A stretch of DNA of 11,951 bases. Source: Opitutia bacterium. GTDB lineage: Bacteria; Verrucomicrobiota; Verrucomicrobiia; Opitutales; Opitutaceae. The position numbers were made by a program, and so were the translations under genes. The stretch lies in NCBI GenBank assembly GCA_003157575.1, contig PMKA01000166.1, positions 1 to 11,951 on the forward strand, given 5' to 3'. Numbering within the stretch: the first letter of the stretch is position 1; every line of letters starts with the position of its first letter. The notes beneath the pieces are model-generated. The model saw only the letters and a program-made list of their open reading frames with translations, had not been told where the DNA came from and searched no databases. Below are positions 1 through 7,924 of this stretch, piece by piece.

Positions 1-1248
1 GGGACCGATGGCCGTTTCATTTTTGAAGAAATCGCGCTGCAAGAGGATGGATCAAGCGATTTCAGCATCGAGATCACAGATGCCAACGGATTGTCGCGCC
101 TGACCAAACCCTTCTCTGTGAACTACGCTCCTGAAGGTGCCGCGGTCACGGAAATCTACACGGTTTTGCCGAAACCGATCTACATCCGCACGAAGGACGG
201 TATGAAGCCGCTCGCCGAGGAGGGGGCTTTGCTCCCTGCCAAATGTGAGATCGCACGCAAGCGCCTGCACGAGGAGTCCACCCTTGATATCGAGGTTTTT
301 CAGGGCGACGAGTTGATCTCTACAATCGAGATTCAGGGAATCGCCAGTGACGCCGGTGTGGGCAGTGAGGTCGTGCTTACGGTCGAAATCACAGAAAAGA
401 ATGAGATGAAGGGCACGGTGACGGTGAAAAGCCGGACGGGCGTGGTAGCCGCGCAGCGTCCGATCCAGATCAAGTTTCCACCGATGAAGCTGCCGGATCT
501 CGCCGACCTGCGCGCGCAGTCTGACGACCTGGAGGCCAAGCGGGAGCAACTCGAGGCGCTGAGCGACGATCCTGAACAACGACTGAGGCTGGCCGGCAGG
601 GGCCGCAAACTCAGCAGCAAACTGCAACGGCTCTTCGCGGAGCAGGCACCCGACAAGCAGGAAATCCACGCCGCCCTCAAGGAAATGAACGCCTTGGTGA
701 ATCCGCCGGCTGAAGACATGAATCCGCCGCGCGCCCAATTCCGCCAGTTGATCGAACATTCTCAAGACCTGCTTGATAGCAAGGGAACAGATCCGCAGGT
801 GGAGCCGTTGCGACCGCTGCTCAAGCGCATCGAGACAGAAGGAAACGATGCCTACACAACCAAAAACCACAAGAAGTGGGGCCTCTCAAACGACAACCTC
901 GCCAAACTGCACGCCCGCATCCAAAAAATCTGCGACACGGACACTGATAAGAAGGAAGAGCAGACCCCGGATACGGTCACCCTCAAGGATCAGGCCCGCC
1001 AGCAGGTCGACCAGCTGCGCACCTATGTCCAAAACAAACACGAAGACCTTCGGAACCTTCCGCGTTATCCCACCAGGATCCGGGCGCGTCTGGACGGGCT
1101 CGAATCCATGCTGACGCAGATGGACAAAGCGATCGAGAAGGTGGCCGACGGCGCCGATCCCAAGCAGGCGATGGCGCAGTTGAGGCAGGCAATCCGGCCG
1201 TGCGCCGAGGTCCGCAAACGGGCCGACGAAGCGGACAAGGAAATCTGA
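1..1248 (+). CDS. Hsp70-like protein, C-terminal part (5' end outside window)
   Basis: The frame is open from base 1 to a TGA at 1246-1248, so the true start lies upstream; 415 residues are visible. No ATPase motif is in view. What is seen is a beta-rich part (visible residues about 1-158) followed by a long charged helical, coiled-coil-like part. It aligns throughout with the C-terminal half of the next gene: GRFIFEEIAL against GGFLFEQVEL, EITEKNEMKG against EVTEKNQIRG, KQEIHAALKEM against RQEIQVALRQL, and NPPAEDM against APPADLM. That makes it the end of a second Hsp70-family (DnaK-like) ATPase chaperone, cytoplasmic since no membrane segment is seen. The next gene starts 20 bases after its stop, so the two are probably co-transcribed. 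That its missing N-terminus is an Hsp70 ATPase domain is inferred from this paralogy. Confidence 0.8.
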   Translation, partial: GTDGRFIFEEIALQEDGSSDFSIEITDANGLSRLTKPFSVNYAPEGAAVTEIYTVLPKPIYIRTKDGMKPLAEEGALLPAKCEIARKRLHEESTLDIEVFQGDELISTIEIQGIASDAGVGSEVVLTVEITEKNEMKGTVTVKSRTGVVAAQRPIQIKFPPMKLPDLADLRAQSDDLEAKREQLEALSDDPEQRLRLAGRGRKLSSKLQRLFAEQAPDKQEIHAALKEMNALVNPPAEDMNPPRAQFRQLIEHSQDLLDSKGTDPQVEPLRPLLKRIETEGNDAYTTKNHKKWGLSNDNLAKLHARIQKICDTDTDKKEEQTPDTVTLKDQARQQVDQLRTYVQNKHEDLRNLPRYPTRIRARLDGLESMLTQMDKAIEKVADGADPKQAMAQLRQAIRPCAEVRKRADEADKEI

Positions 1249-1268
1249 GCCTTACGCAAAGACGCCCC

Positions 1269-3908
1269 ATGGACATCGGCATTGATCTCGGAACAACGTT
1301 CAGCGTCCTCGCCGTCAACGGCAAGGTGGAGCTGGCAGAGGGATACCCTCCGCCCATTTACCTTGACGACTGCGACGTCACCATCATTCCCACGCCCTAC
1401 GCGGAACCCACATTCCCGTCGGTCATGCTTGACGATCCGGAAAACCCTGGGCGCTACCTGTTCGGCACCGACGCCCTGCGGAGATCAGAGGAGGGCTGCG
1501 CGCCAGTGATGTTCTCCAAACGCAAGATTGGAACGAAGGAAGCGATCCCCCTGCAAAGCGGCGCGGTTGTCGCGAAAGACGTTGCCCGCGAATTCCTGCG
1601 CTACATGAAGGCCTGCGCCGAACAGGCGCTGGGACGCCCCGTCACGCGCGCGGTTGTCACCCATCCGGCGTATTTTGACCGCAGCGCCGTGGAGGAAACC
1701 CGCGAAGCGGCGGCGGATGCCGGATTCGACATGTCGCTGCCCGAACAGATGCTGATGGAACCGGTGGCGGCGGCCCTCACCTACACCCGAACCGACCGGC
1801 GGGACCCGCTTCGGGTCCTCACCTATGATCTCGGCGGCGGGACACTGGACGTCACCTATCTCGTCCGCAGCTGCGGCGTGATCGACATGCGCGCGTTCGA
1901 CGGCGACCACCTGCTGGGCGGATACAACTTCGACCGCGAGCTTGTCCACTGGGTGCGCCAGCGCTTGGCGGCCCAGGGCCGTCAGATCGAGCTCGACGAG
2001 TCTGAACCCGCAGACCGAGGCCGCTTGATGCGACTCCTCCGCCTCGCAGAGAAGGTCAAGATCGCGCTGGCCGAGGCCGGCAGCGACACCGCGCCCGTCG
2101 ATTTCAGGTGCCGCGACATCCTCGTCGATGCCAACGGCAAGCCTGTGCAGGTCAATGAGCGCATCACGCGCGAGCAGTTCGTAGCCCTGATTCAACCTTA
2201 CCTAGACCGCACGGTGGAATGCTGCCAGCGCGTGCTGGCAAAGGCGGGCGTCAATGTGACCGACCTGGACGAGGTGCTCCTGGTCGGCGGCTCGACCTAC
2301 GCCCCTTGGGTGAAGGCCACCCTGAAAAAGGCCTTCCCTCAAACCAACCCCAAACTTTTTTATCCCGATCTGTGCGTCGGCGCGGGTGCCGCCATCCACG
2401 CCAAGATGGTATTGCCCACGCAGGTGCGGGGTGACCGTTTCAAACTCCAGCTGGACGTTCCGGAAATCTCGGTCCTGCAAGTCCTGACCATTCCAGGCCG
2501 GCTGTCAGAGCACACCGGCGCACCTCCCAGCGAGGCACTGACGGTCCAGCTCCGGTTGCCCAATGGCGATCTGCGCGGTCCGGCCCCGCTGGACGAGCAA
2601 GGCGGTTTCCTCTTTGAGCAGGTGGAGCTGTCGGACGACACGCCGAGCCAGTTTCAACTGACTGTTCAGCGGGCGCCCGGTGACACTGTCCTCGACCATG
2701 CGTTCTCCGTCGCCTATCAAGCCGCCTCGGCCGAGACCTCCACCGTCACAACCGTCCTGCCCCGGACGCTCAATATTCTCACCTTTGACGGTTTGGTTCC
2801 GCTCGCCGCAGAGGGAGCCGCGCTGCCCGCGAAAGTGCAGCAGACATTCCAACGGGACAACGACAACCCGAACATCACCCTCGAGCTCTTTCAGGAGCAG
2901 GATGCGATCGGTGAAGTCCGGATTGAAAACATTCCGCCCGAAGCCGGCCGCGGCTCCTTCGTCGATCTGGAATTGGAAGTGACGGAGAAAAACCAGATTC
3001 GAGGCCAGGCGATGGTTCGCACGCGCGAAGGGCGCGAGGTGGCGCGCACCAGCGTGAGCGTGCGTTTCACCGTTCCCGAAGTGCCGCCCGTCGAGCAGCT
3101 GCGTGAGGAATCGCAGAATCTCATGGGGCAGCTCCTCGGCCTGCTGCTTCAGGCGGGGCCGGACAATCGCGAGCGTCTTTCCCGGGCGATGGAACGTCTT
3201 CAGAACGTTGAGCATTCGTTCGAACAACAACCCGTCGAGCGACAGGAGATCCAGGTTGCGCTTCGGCAGCTGCGCCATGTGCTGGCGCCGCCAGCCGACC
3301 TGATGAAGCCAACGCTCAAGGAGTTTGAGCAGGTTGTCGCGCGTTGTCTCGAGGGTCTCCGCGAGATGACAGCGAAAGCGGAGAGCGCGTCTCAGGAGCA
3401 GGGTGAGAACGGGAACACGATCAAGCGGCGTCTGCACGTCGCCCGCAAGCGGCTCGCCCGCGCCAAACCGCTCGCGCGCCTGATCGACAAGGTTGAGGCC
3501 GAGGGCCGGCTCGCGCATCAACGCCGCGACCGGCGCAATTGGTCCCGCGCCCACGATTCAATCACCGACATTGAGATCGAAGTGCGTGAACGCCCGAAGG
3601 TCGACCTGAGTGCGATGCCCACGTTCATCGCCAAGATGATGGCGTCGGTCCAGATCATGAACGTTATCGAGGAGTTTCAGAGCAAGGTGGAATCGATCCA
3701 GGGAGGGACGCGGGCGGCCGACTGGAATCGGGAGATCGAGAGGATACAGGGAAGCCTGGCGGCGGCCATGAAGGCGCTCGATGACATCGACAACGAGCTG
3801 CCGCCGGACCAGGGCCGCGCCCAAATCCAGAAGGTATTCCGCGGCCTGAAGCCCGTGCATGAGTCCATCGAACGACTCGGCATCGTCATCAGCAAGGTGC
3901 AGCACTGA
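1269..3908 (+). CDS. Hsp70-family ATPase chaperone-like protein with long C-terminal extension
   Basis: This is a complete 879-residue protein. The ATG at 1269 is chosen because the Hsp70 phosphate-1 motif (IGIDLGTTFS, residues 3-12) begins immediately after it. Other ATPase landmarks are VVTHPAYFD (129-137), the phosphate-2 motif YDLGGGTLDV (186-195) and the adenosine motif VLLVGGST (336-343). The nucleotide-binding domain ends near residue 380. A beta-rich segment (about 390-600) and a charged helical segment (about 605-879) replace the usual short substrate-binding domain and lid. It is longer than DnaK (about 640 residues) and has extra residues between the first strands (about 20-50). 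The C-terminal half is paralogous to the preceding gene. By family it should be an ATP-driven cytoplasmic chaperone, but the client and any J-protein partner are not visible. No clear ribosome binding site precedes the start. Confidence 0.92.
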   Translation: MDIGIDLGTTFSVLAVNGKVELAEGYPPPIYLDDCDVTIIPTPYAEPTFPSVMLDDPENPGRYLFGTDALRRSEEGCAPVMFSKRKIGTKEAIPLQSGAVVAKDVAREFLRYMKACAEQALGRPVTRAVVTHPAYFDRSAVEETREAAADAGFDMSLPEQMLMEPVAAALTYTRTDRRDPLRVLTYDLGGGTLDVTYLVRSCGVIDMRAFDGDHLLGGYNFDRELVHWVRQRLAAQGRQIELDESEPADRGRLMRLLRLAEKVKIALAEAGSDTAPVDFRCRDILVDANGKPVQVNERITREQFVALIQPYLDRTVECCQRVLAKAGVNVTDLDEVLLVGGSTYAPWVKATLKKAFPQTNPKLFYPDLCVGAGAAIHAKMVLPTQVRGDRFKLQLDVPEISVLQVLTIPGRLSEHTGAPPSEALTVQLRLPNGDLRGPAPLDEQGGFLFEQVELSDDTPSQFQLTVQRAPGDTVLDHAFSVAYQAASAETSTVTTVLPRTLNILTFDGLVPLAAEGAALPAKVQQTFQRDNDNPNITLELFQEQDAIGEVRIENIPPEAGRGSFVDLELEVTEKNQIRGQAMVRTREGREVARTSVSVRFTVPEVPPVEQLREESQNLMGQLLGLLLQAGPDNRERLSRAMERLQNVEHSFEQQPVERQEIQVALRQLRHVLAPPADLMKPTLKEFEQVVARCLEGLREMTAKAESASQEQGENGNTIKRRLHVARKRLARAKPLARLIDKVEAEGRLAHQRRDRRNWSRAHDSITDIEIEVRERPKVDLSAMPTFIAKMMASVQIMNVIEEFQSKVESIQGGTRAADWNREIERIQGSLAAAMKALDDIDNELPPDQGRAQIQKVFRGLKPVHESIERLGIVISKVQH

Positions 3909-4055
3909 CCCTCGCGCGTGTCCCGGAATTCGCGAGAGATACATGCCTGGTTCGACGAAGAGCGGTTGAATCCCGGACACGACTGGGGACAACCGATCGA
4001 CCTGGGGCTGGAACCCCTGGGTTTGGCACTTCATGCTAACAGAGGGCGAGAATGA
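3909..4055 (+). pseudogene. TIR-domain remnant (about 48 codons)
   Basis: Directly after the Hsp70 stop, and in the same reading frame, 48 codons stay open to a TGA at 4053-4055. Codons from 3948 encode WFDEERLNPGHDW, which matches the well-known central TIR segment (W-L-D-E-E-x-L-x-P-G-x-D-W in bacterial TIR_2-type domains). It is followed by a short helix-like stretch and then the open frame ends. The N-terminal TIR half (the F-I-S-Y-S strand) and the C-terminal half are absent, there is no ATG, and only a GTG at 3918 could start it. I read it as a decayed fragment of a TIR gene. A chance resemblance or a readthrough tail of the Hsp70-like gene are alternatives. Confidence 0.45.
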
Positions 4056-4674
4056 CTGCATAGTGTCAGCGGTCGGTTGAAGCCGCGAAAATGCATCGGG
4101 CCGGTCAGCGTGATCGTCGCTCGCAGGAAAATCACCGAACCTACCAAGAATGGTATGAAACCCGGTCCTGCCCTGGCATGTGCCGAAACTTCAAATCAGG
4201 CGTCTTCGCTCACTGGCACCGAGGACTCACCGATTGCCTGATTTCCCTCCATTGGCGACGCGGTCTGGACGCCGGCGTCTGTTTGGTCTCACTGAGCGCC
4301 TGCCACTCGGGGATGGCATCATCGTCCCTGATCGCACGGTCAGTGTTTCGGCGGGTGGCGAACTCCGTCCTCTATACGGGCGGCCCCATTCAAACTCCGT
4401 AGTTGGGGCGTCCTCTCTTCGTAGCCGCGAGCGCGAGCGAGTGGATCCCGCTCCCATTTCGGAATCTAGGTTCAAAGGCGGTCGGCATCAGAACAGCGAC
4501 TTCGCATGTTGTGAATTTCCCCTGCTTGGCGGGGTAAGCCATCCCTCGGAGAATCGAAGCCCGAATTCCGCATTTCCCTTGAAACGCGACGATGGCGTCG
4601 CGTCTCCATGAAATTTGCAGACTTGTGCGGTTTTTGCCTTCAACCCGAGCCGTACCTGCGCCATTGTAGTGCCT
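4056..4674. other. Intergenic stretch without a credible gene; repeat-like
   Basis: About 620 bases carry only overlapping short open frames on both strands, with Arg/Ser-rich compositions that do not resemble any protein I know. Part of it (about 4383-4475, around the purine/GC phrase GTAGCCGCGAGCGCGAGCGA) and the part from about 4495 to 4615 have the look of interspersed genomic repeat material. A perfect hairpin lies at 4584-4603. I see no convincing promoter for the downstream Nudix gene. This judgement is from appearance only, with no second copy inside the window. Confidence 0.4.
4584..4603. repeat. Perfect 8-bp inverted repeat (hairpin)
   Basis: ACGCGACG (4584-4591) and CGTCGCGT (4596-4603) are exact reverse complements around the loop ATGG. 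No T-run follows on either strand, so it is a poor candidate for an intrinsic terminator. A repeat-associated palindrome is more likely. It lies 71 bases upstream of the Nudix start. Confidence 0.5.
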
Positions 4675-5097
4675 ATGCCCCCTGCCAAGCCGTTCCGCCT
4701 CGCGGTCAAGGCCGTGATCTTCGGTGAACAAAATCGCTGCTTGCTGCTTCGACGCAGCGCCTCCAACAAGCATTTCGTCGGCTGCTGGGAGTGGCCTGGC
4801 GGCAAGGTGGATCCCGGCGAGGATTTCGCCACGGCGACGCTCCGCGAAACCGCCGAAGAGGCCGGCCTGCAGATCGAGCTCACAGGACTTGCGGGTGCGA
4901 CCAGTTTCGAAATGCCTGCCGTCAATGTTGTCCTGCTCTGCACGGAGGCGCGCGTTATCTCCGGCGCAGTGCGGCTCAGCGATGAGCATGATGCCTTCGA
5001 ATGGGTTCCGCTCGCAGAACTGGGACGGTTCAACCTGGTTCCACAGGTGACCGACTTCGTGCTCGCCTACAGCCGCCGCAAGACCGCGTCCGTGTAG
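4675..5097 (+). CDS. Nudix hydrolase
   Basis: This 140-residue cytoplasmic protein carries a nearly perfect Nudix box (G-x5-E-x7-R-E-U-x-E-E-x-G-U) at residues 43-65: GKVDPGE, seven residues, then RETAEEAGL. Catalytic Glu58, Glu61 and Glu62 are present; Thr59 replaces the usual hydrophobic residue. WEWPGGKVD before the box resembles MutT/NUDT-type enzymes, which hydrolyse nucleoside diphosphates linked to another group. The exact substrate cannot be read from the sequence. The ATG at 4675 is preferred because the beta-strand AVKAVIF follows soon after; an in-frame TTG at 4615 would add 20 unhelpful residues. No Shine-Dalgarno sequence is seen. The next gene, an alarmone-synthetase/SLOG/RyR fusion, begins 57 bases after its stop in the same direction. 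That suggests an operon in which this enzyme could degrade a related nucleotide signal (inference). Confidence 0.93.
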   Translation: MPPAKPFRLAVKAVIFGEQNRCLLLRRSASNKHFVGCWEWPGGKVDPGEDFATATLRETAEEAGLQIELTGLAGATSFEMPAVNVVLLCTEARVISGAVRLSDEHDAFEWVPLAELGRFNLVPQVTDFVLAYSRRKTASV

Positions 5098-5154
5098 CCA
5101 AACCACGTTTTCTTCGGTTTTGCCTCTGTTGTCCGCCATTAACCCCGCCCCCCC

Positions 5155-7713
5155 ATGCCTTCCGCCCTCACCCCTGAAGCCCATCGTCGCCAGATCGGAG
5201 CCTACGTTCTTGAGTTTCCCCGCTACAAGATTTACGCGGACGCATTGCGCCGCGTGCTCGAAAAGGCCTGTGCGGCGGCGATCCCTGAGGCAATCGTGCA
5301 AGCCCGAGCCAAATCAGTTTCCAGCTTTGCCGAGAAATGCGTGCGCAAGTTCGAGAAGTATCCCGACCCCGTCAACCAGCTCACGGACCTGTGCGGTGGA
5401 CGCGTGATTGTGCAAACGCTCGAACAGGTCGGCGCAGTATGCGGTTTCGTGGAGCAACATTTCCGCGTGCTGGAGCGGGACGACAAGACTACCGCGCTCA
5501 AGACCGACCAGTTCGGCTACCGGGACATGCACTTCATCATCCAGGTGCCTGCAGACTGCACGCTCGATTTCAAGCCGGAGGAACGCGCTGCCATCGGCAA
5601 TCGCTGCGCGGAGCTGCAGGTGCGTACCTGGGTCCAGCATGCGTGGGCAGACACTCTGCATGACAGGATGTACAAGACCCCGCTCAAACACTCAGCCGAG
5701 ATCAAGCGAAGGGGAAATCTGCTCGCTGCGGTCATGGAGGAAGGCGATCGCGGATTCAGCAACCTAGCTGCCGAATTGGACGGCATGATCGCCAACTACG
5801 CCGCAAACGCCGGCAAGGATGACGTGGAAAAAGAAATCGGCGTCCAACGTCTGCTGCTTGAGACTGCCGATGCTGGCAATAAACCGGGGATAGCGCTGAA
5901 GCTCGCCCGGCTTATTGGCATCCAAGGTAAATGGACGGAAATCGTGCAGCTGCTTGATCCTCACGCCGCGACGAACGGGCTGCTAGGGCTCGAACTGCGT
6001 TCGGAACTGGGTCTGGCGCTATGCCGCGCAAACCGAACCACACCGGCAGCTGCGGACTATCGGCGCGGTCAGAACTACCTCAACGAGGTTATCACTGATT
6101 TGGAGAAACCGTGGACTTCCGCCGTACCCAACGTGCGCCGTGCTCGTAGTGTTCGCGCCCGCGCCCTCGCTCGTTTGGGATGGTCATTCGAGCCAGTCGA
6201 GTCCGATGCACACGAGGCCCGCCGCTGTTGGGCCCAGGCCGTGGAATTGGAGCCGGACAACCCCTATTACCTCGCCGAAATGCTCGGCTTCGAACTCCAC
6301 TTCGCTCAGGGGAGCGGACTGCTCGCCAGTTTTCGCGCCACCATCCGCAGCGCCCTGCGCGCCTGCGAAGAACACGAAGCCGCCGGAACCGAATTGCCCG
6401 GTGCCCACTTCATGGCGGGGCGCCTGCGACTTCTGCTGGAGGAACCGCTTCGCGCTCTTCAAGCATACGCTCGCGGCCTGCGCTATTGTGTCACGGATCG
6501 CGAACCTGGCCCATGCGATGCCCTCGCAACCGAGATTGCATGGCTGCATCGCATTAATCCTGGAAGATCGCTGCCAGAAACCCATCGATGGGCCAAAGAT
6601 CTGCTCAAGCTTGGCGCAATTGTCGCCGAGAGCAGCACCGCAGCAGGGCCGGCGGTTGCCCTGGACAGTGACATCAAAGGTCCAGTGCTTATAGTCGCCG
6701 GCGGCGCTGCTTCCCTCTCTGAATCCGAGCTGCCACAAATCCAGGGTTTGCTCAACGACGCATTAACAGATTTCCCCGGGACTGTTCTCTCCGGGGGCAC
6801 CACGTCTGGCGTACCCGGATGTCTGGGAGCCGTGGCAGAGGCGTTGCGCAAATCGAATCATAAGCGATTCCACCTGCGCGGCTACATTCCGAAGGCTCTC
6901 CCGCTCGATGCGGAGAAGGACAAGCGCTACGACCAGATCATCGTCAGTGGCGACGAGCATTTCTCACCGGCGCAAGTCCTTCAATCATGGAAGGACATCC
7001 TCGATGGCGGCCTGTCCCCAGAAAAAGTCCTATTGCTCGGCTGGGGCGGCGGTCCCATCGCTGCATTCGAGTACCGGCTGGCGCTCGCATTGGGCGCAAC
7101 GGTCGGCGTGGTCATCGGAAGCGGTGGCGCAGCGGACGCGCTTCTCCACGACCCGCTGTGGGCCGCGCTCACAGATCTTCTGCCATTGCCAGCGGATCCA
7201 AAAACACTCCGTTCATTTGTGCTACCGGACGGAAGCCAATACGAATCGTCCGTGCTCGAAACGATGGCCCAGGAGTTCCACGCCCGTTACCGCGCCGGCA
7301 ACTCGCACAAGATCAAACCCGACACACTAAGACTCTGGAAGGACCTCCCCGAAACCTACCAGACCGCAAATCGGGAGCAGGCCGCCTACGCTATCCGCAT
7401 TCTCGACGCCGCCGGCTTCAAAGTTCGAAAGGCGAAGGACAAGCCGGTAGTCTTTACGGGCTTTACGGCCCCAGAGGTGGAACTCATGGCCGAACTGGAG
7501 CACGGCCGCTGGAACATCGAGCGCCTCCGCGACGGCTGGCGGCCCGGCGTCCGCGATGACGCGAAGAAGACCCACAATTGCATCGTCCCGTGGTGCGACC
7601 TCAGCGACGGACCGAATGGCGTCAAGCGATTCGACCGCGACAGCGTCCGCTCCTTCCCCGAAATCCTCGCCCTTGCCGGTCTGGAAGTATTCCGGCCGGA
7701 AATAGGCGAATAA
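5155..7713 (+). CDS. RelA/SpoT-type nucleotide synthetase fused to TPR-like, SLOG and RyR domains
   Basis: This is an 852-residue soluble protein with four parts. (1) A RelA/SpoT synthetase domain, about 45-235: G-loop-like R51-x-K53...S57...K61, then D78-L-x-G-G-R83, then G121-Y-R-x-x-H126, and the catalytic segment E153-L-Q-V-R-T-W-V-Q-H-A-W164...H169. No HD hydrolase domain precedes it, so it should only make (p)ppGpp or a related pyrophosphorylated nucleotide. (2) A helical, TPR-like region, about 235-495 (ARRCWAQAVELEPDNP). (3) A SLOG/LSDAT Rossmann-like domain, about 508-670: VLIVAGG, VLSGGTTSGVPG (544-555), LLGWGGGPIAAFEYR (627-641). (4) A C-terminal RyR domain, about 733-845, with E780, H783, W786 and W795. 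SLOG domains are thought to bind or process nucleotide ligands. The ATG at 5155 has no Shine-Dalgarno sequence. The upstream Nudix gene is its likely partner. Domain calls are firm; the role as a stress or defence sensor-effector is inference. Confidence 0.92.
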   Translation: MPSALTPEAHRRQIGAYVLEFPRYKIYADALRRVLEKACAAAIPEAIVQARAKSVSSFAEKCVRKFEKYPDPVNQLTDLCGGRVIVQTLEQVGAVCGFVEQHFRVLERDDKTTALKTDQFGYRDMHFIIQVPADCTLDFKPEERAAIGNRCAELQVRTWVQHAWADTLHDRMYKTPLKHSAEIKRRGNLLAAVMEEGDRGFSNLAAELDGMIANYAANAGKDDVEKEIGVQRLLLETADAGNKPGIALKLARLIGIQGKWTEIVQLLDPHAATNGLLGLELRSELGLALCRANRTTPAAADYRRGQNYLNEVITDLEKPWTSAVPNVRRARSVRARALARLGWSFEPVESDAHEARRCWAQAVELEPDNPYYLAEMLGFELHFAQGSGLLASFRATIRSALRACEEHEAAGTELPGAHFMAGRLRLLLEEPLRALQAYARGLRYCVTDREPGPCDALATEIAWLHRINPGRSLPETHRWAKDLLKLGAIVAESSTAAGPAVALDSDIKGPVLIVAGGAASLSESELPQIQGLLNDALTDFPGTVLSGGTTSGVPGCLGAVAEALRKSNHKRFHLRGYIPKALPLDAEKDKRYDQIIVSGDEHFSPAQVLQSWKDILDGGLSPEKVLLLGWGGGPIAAFEYRLALALGATVGVVIGSGGAADALLHDPLWAALTDLLPLPADPKTLRSFVLPDGSQYESSVLETMAQEFHARYRAGNSHKIKPDTLRLWKDLPETYQTANREQAAYAIRILDAAGFKVRKAKDKPVVFTGFTAPEVELMAELEHGRWNIERLRDGWRPGVRDDAKKTHNCIVPWCDLSDGPNGVKRFDRDSVRSFPEILALAGLEVFRPEIGE

Positions 7714-7877
7714 TCAAGGGAGACTCTACTACCAAATGGCTACGGGAGATCGCCGCAGTGCGGTGGATGAATCCACTATCGGGCAGATCTCGTCGAAATA
7801 GCTGCGACAGTAAACGTCAACGCAACGATCGATAGGATCTGTTGGTATCAATTCAGCTCAGACGATTGTTTTACGGC

Positions 7878-7900
7878 GCCCGGGCTTCTGTATGCCGGGC
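7878..7900. repeat. Short hairpin in the convergent intergenic gap
   Basis: GCCCGG (7878-7883) and CCGGGC (7895-7900) pair around an 11-base loop between the ends of the convergent RyR-fusion and LRR genes. Its position fits a bidirectional terminator, but no T-run follows on either strand, so I do not call it one. A 6-bp perfect palindrome with a 2-base loop (GTGGAT-GA-ATCCAC) lies at 7763-7776 in the same 211-base gap, which holds no gene. Confidence 0.35.
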
Positions 7901-7924
7901 ATATGATGGGCTTCGTGTCGACCT

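Noticed and set aside
2505..3554. Long minus-strand open frame of 349 codons opposite the Hsp70-like gene
   Set aside because: It is antisense to a well-supported gene, has no recognisable motif, and is explained by codon bias in GC-rich DNA.
4091..4611. Overlapping plus-strand frames of 103 and 143 codons
   Set aside because: Their Arg/Ser/Pro-rich, low-information translations lack domains, overlap each other in different frames and lie in repeat-like DNA.
4390..5301. 303-codon minus-strand frame opposite the Nudix gene
   Set aside because: It overlaps a clear Nudix box gene and the start of the RelA-type gene on the other strand, and shows no protein-like motif.
7878..7900. Terminator for the convergent RelA/SLOG/RyR and LRR genes
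   Set aside because: The 6-bp stem has a large loop and no T-run on either strand; it is kept only as a hairpin.
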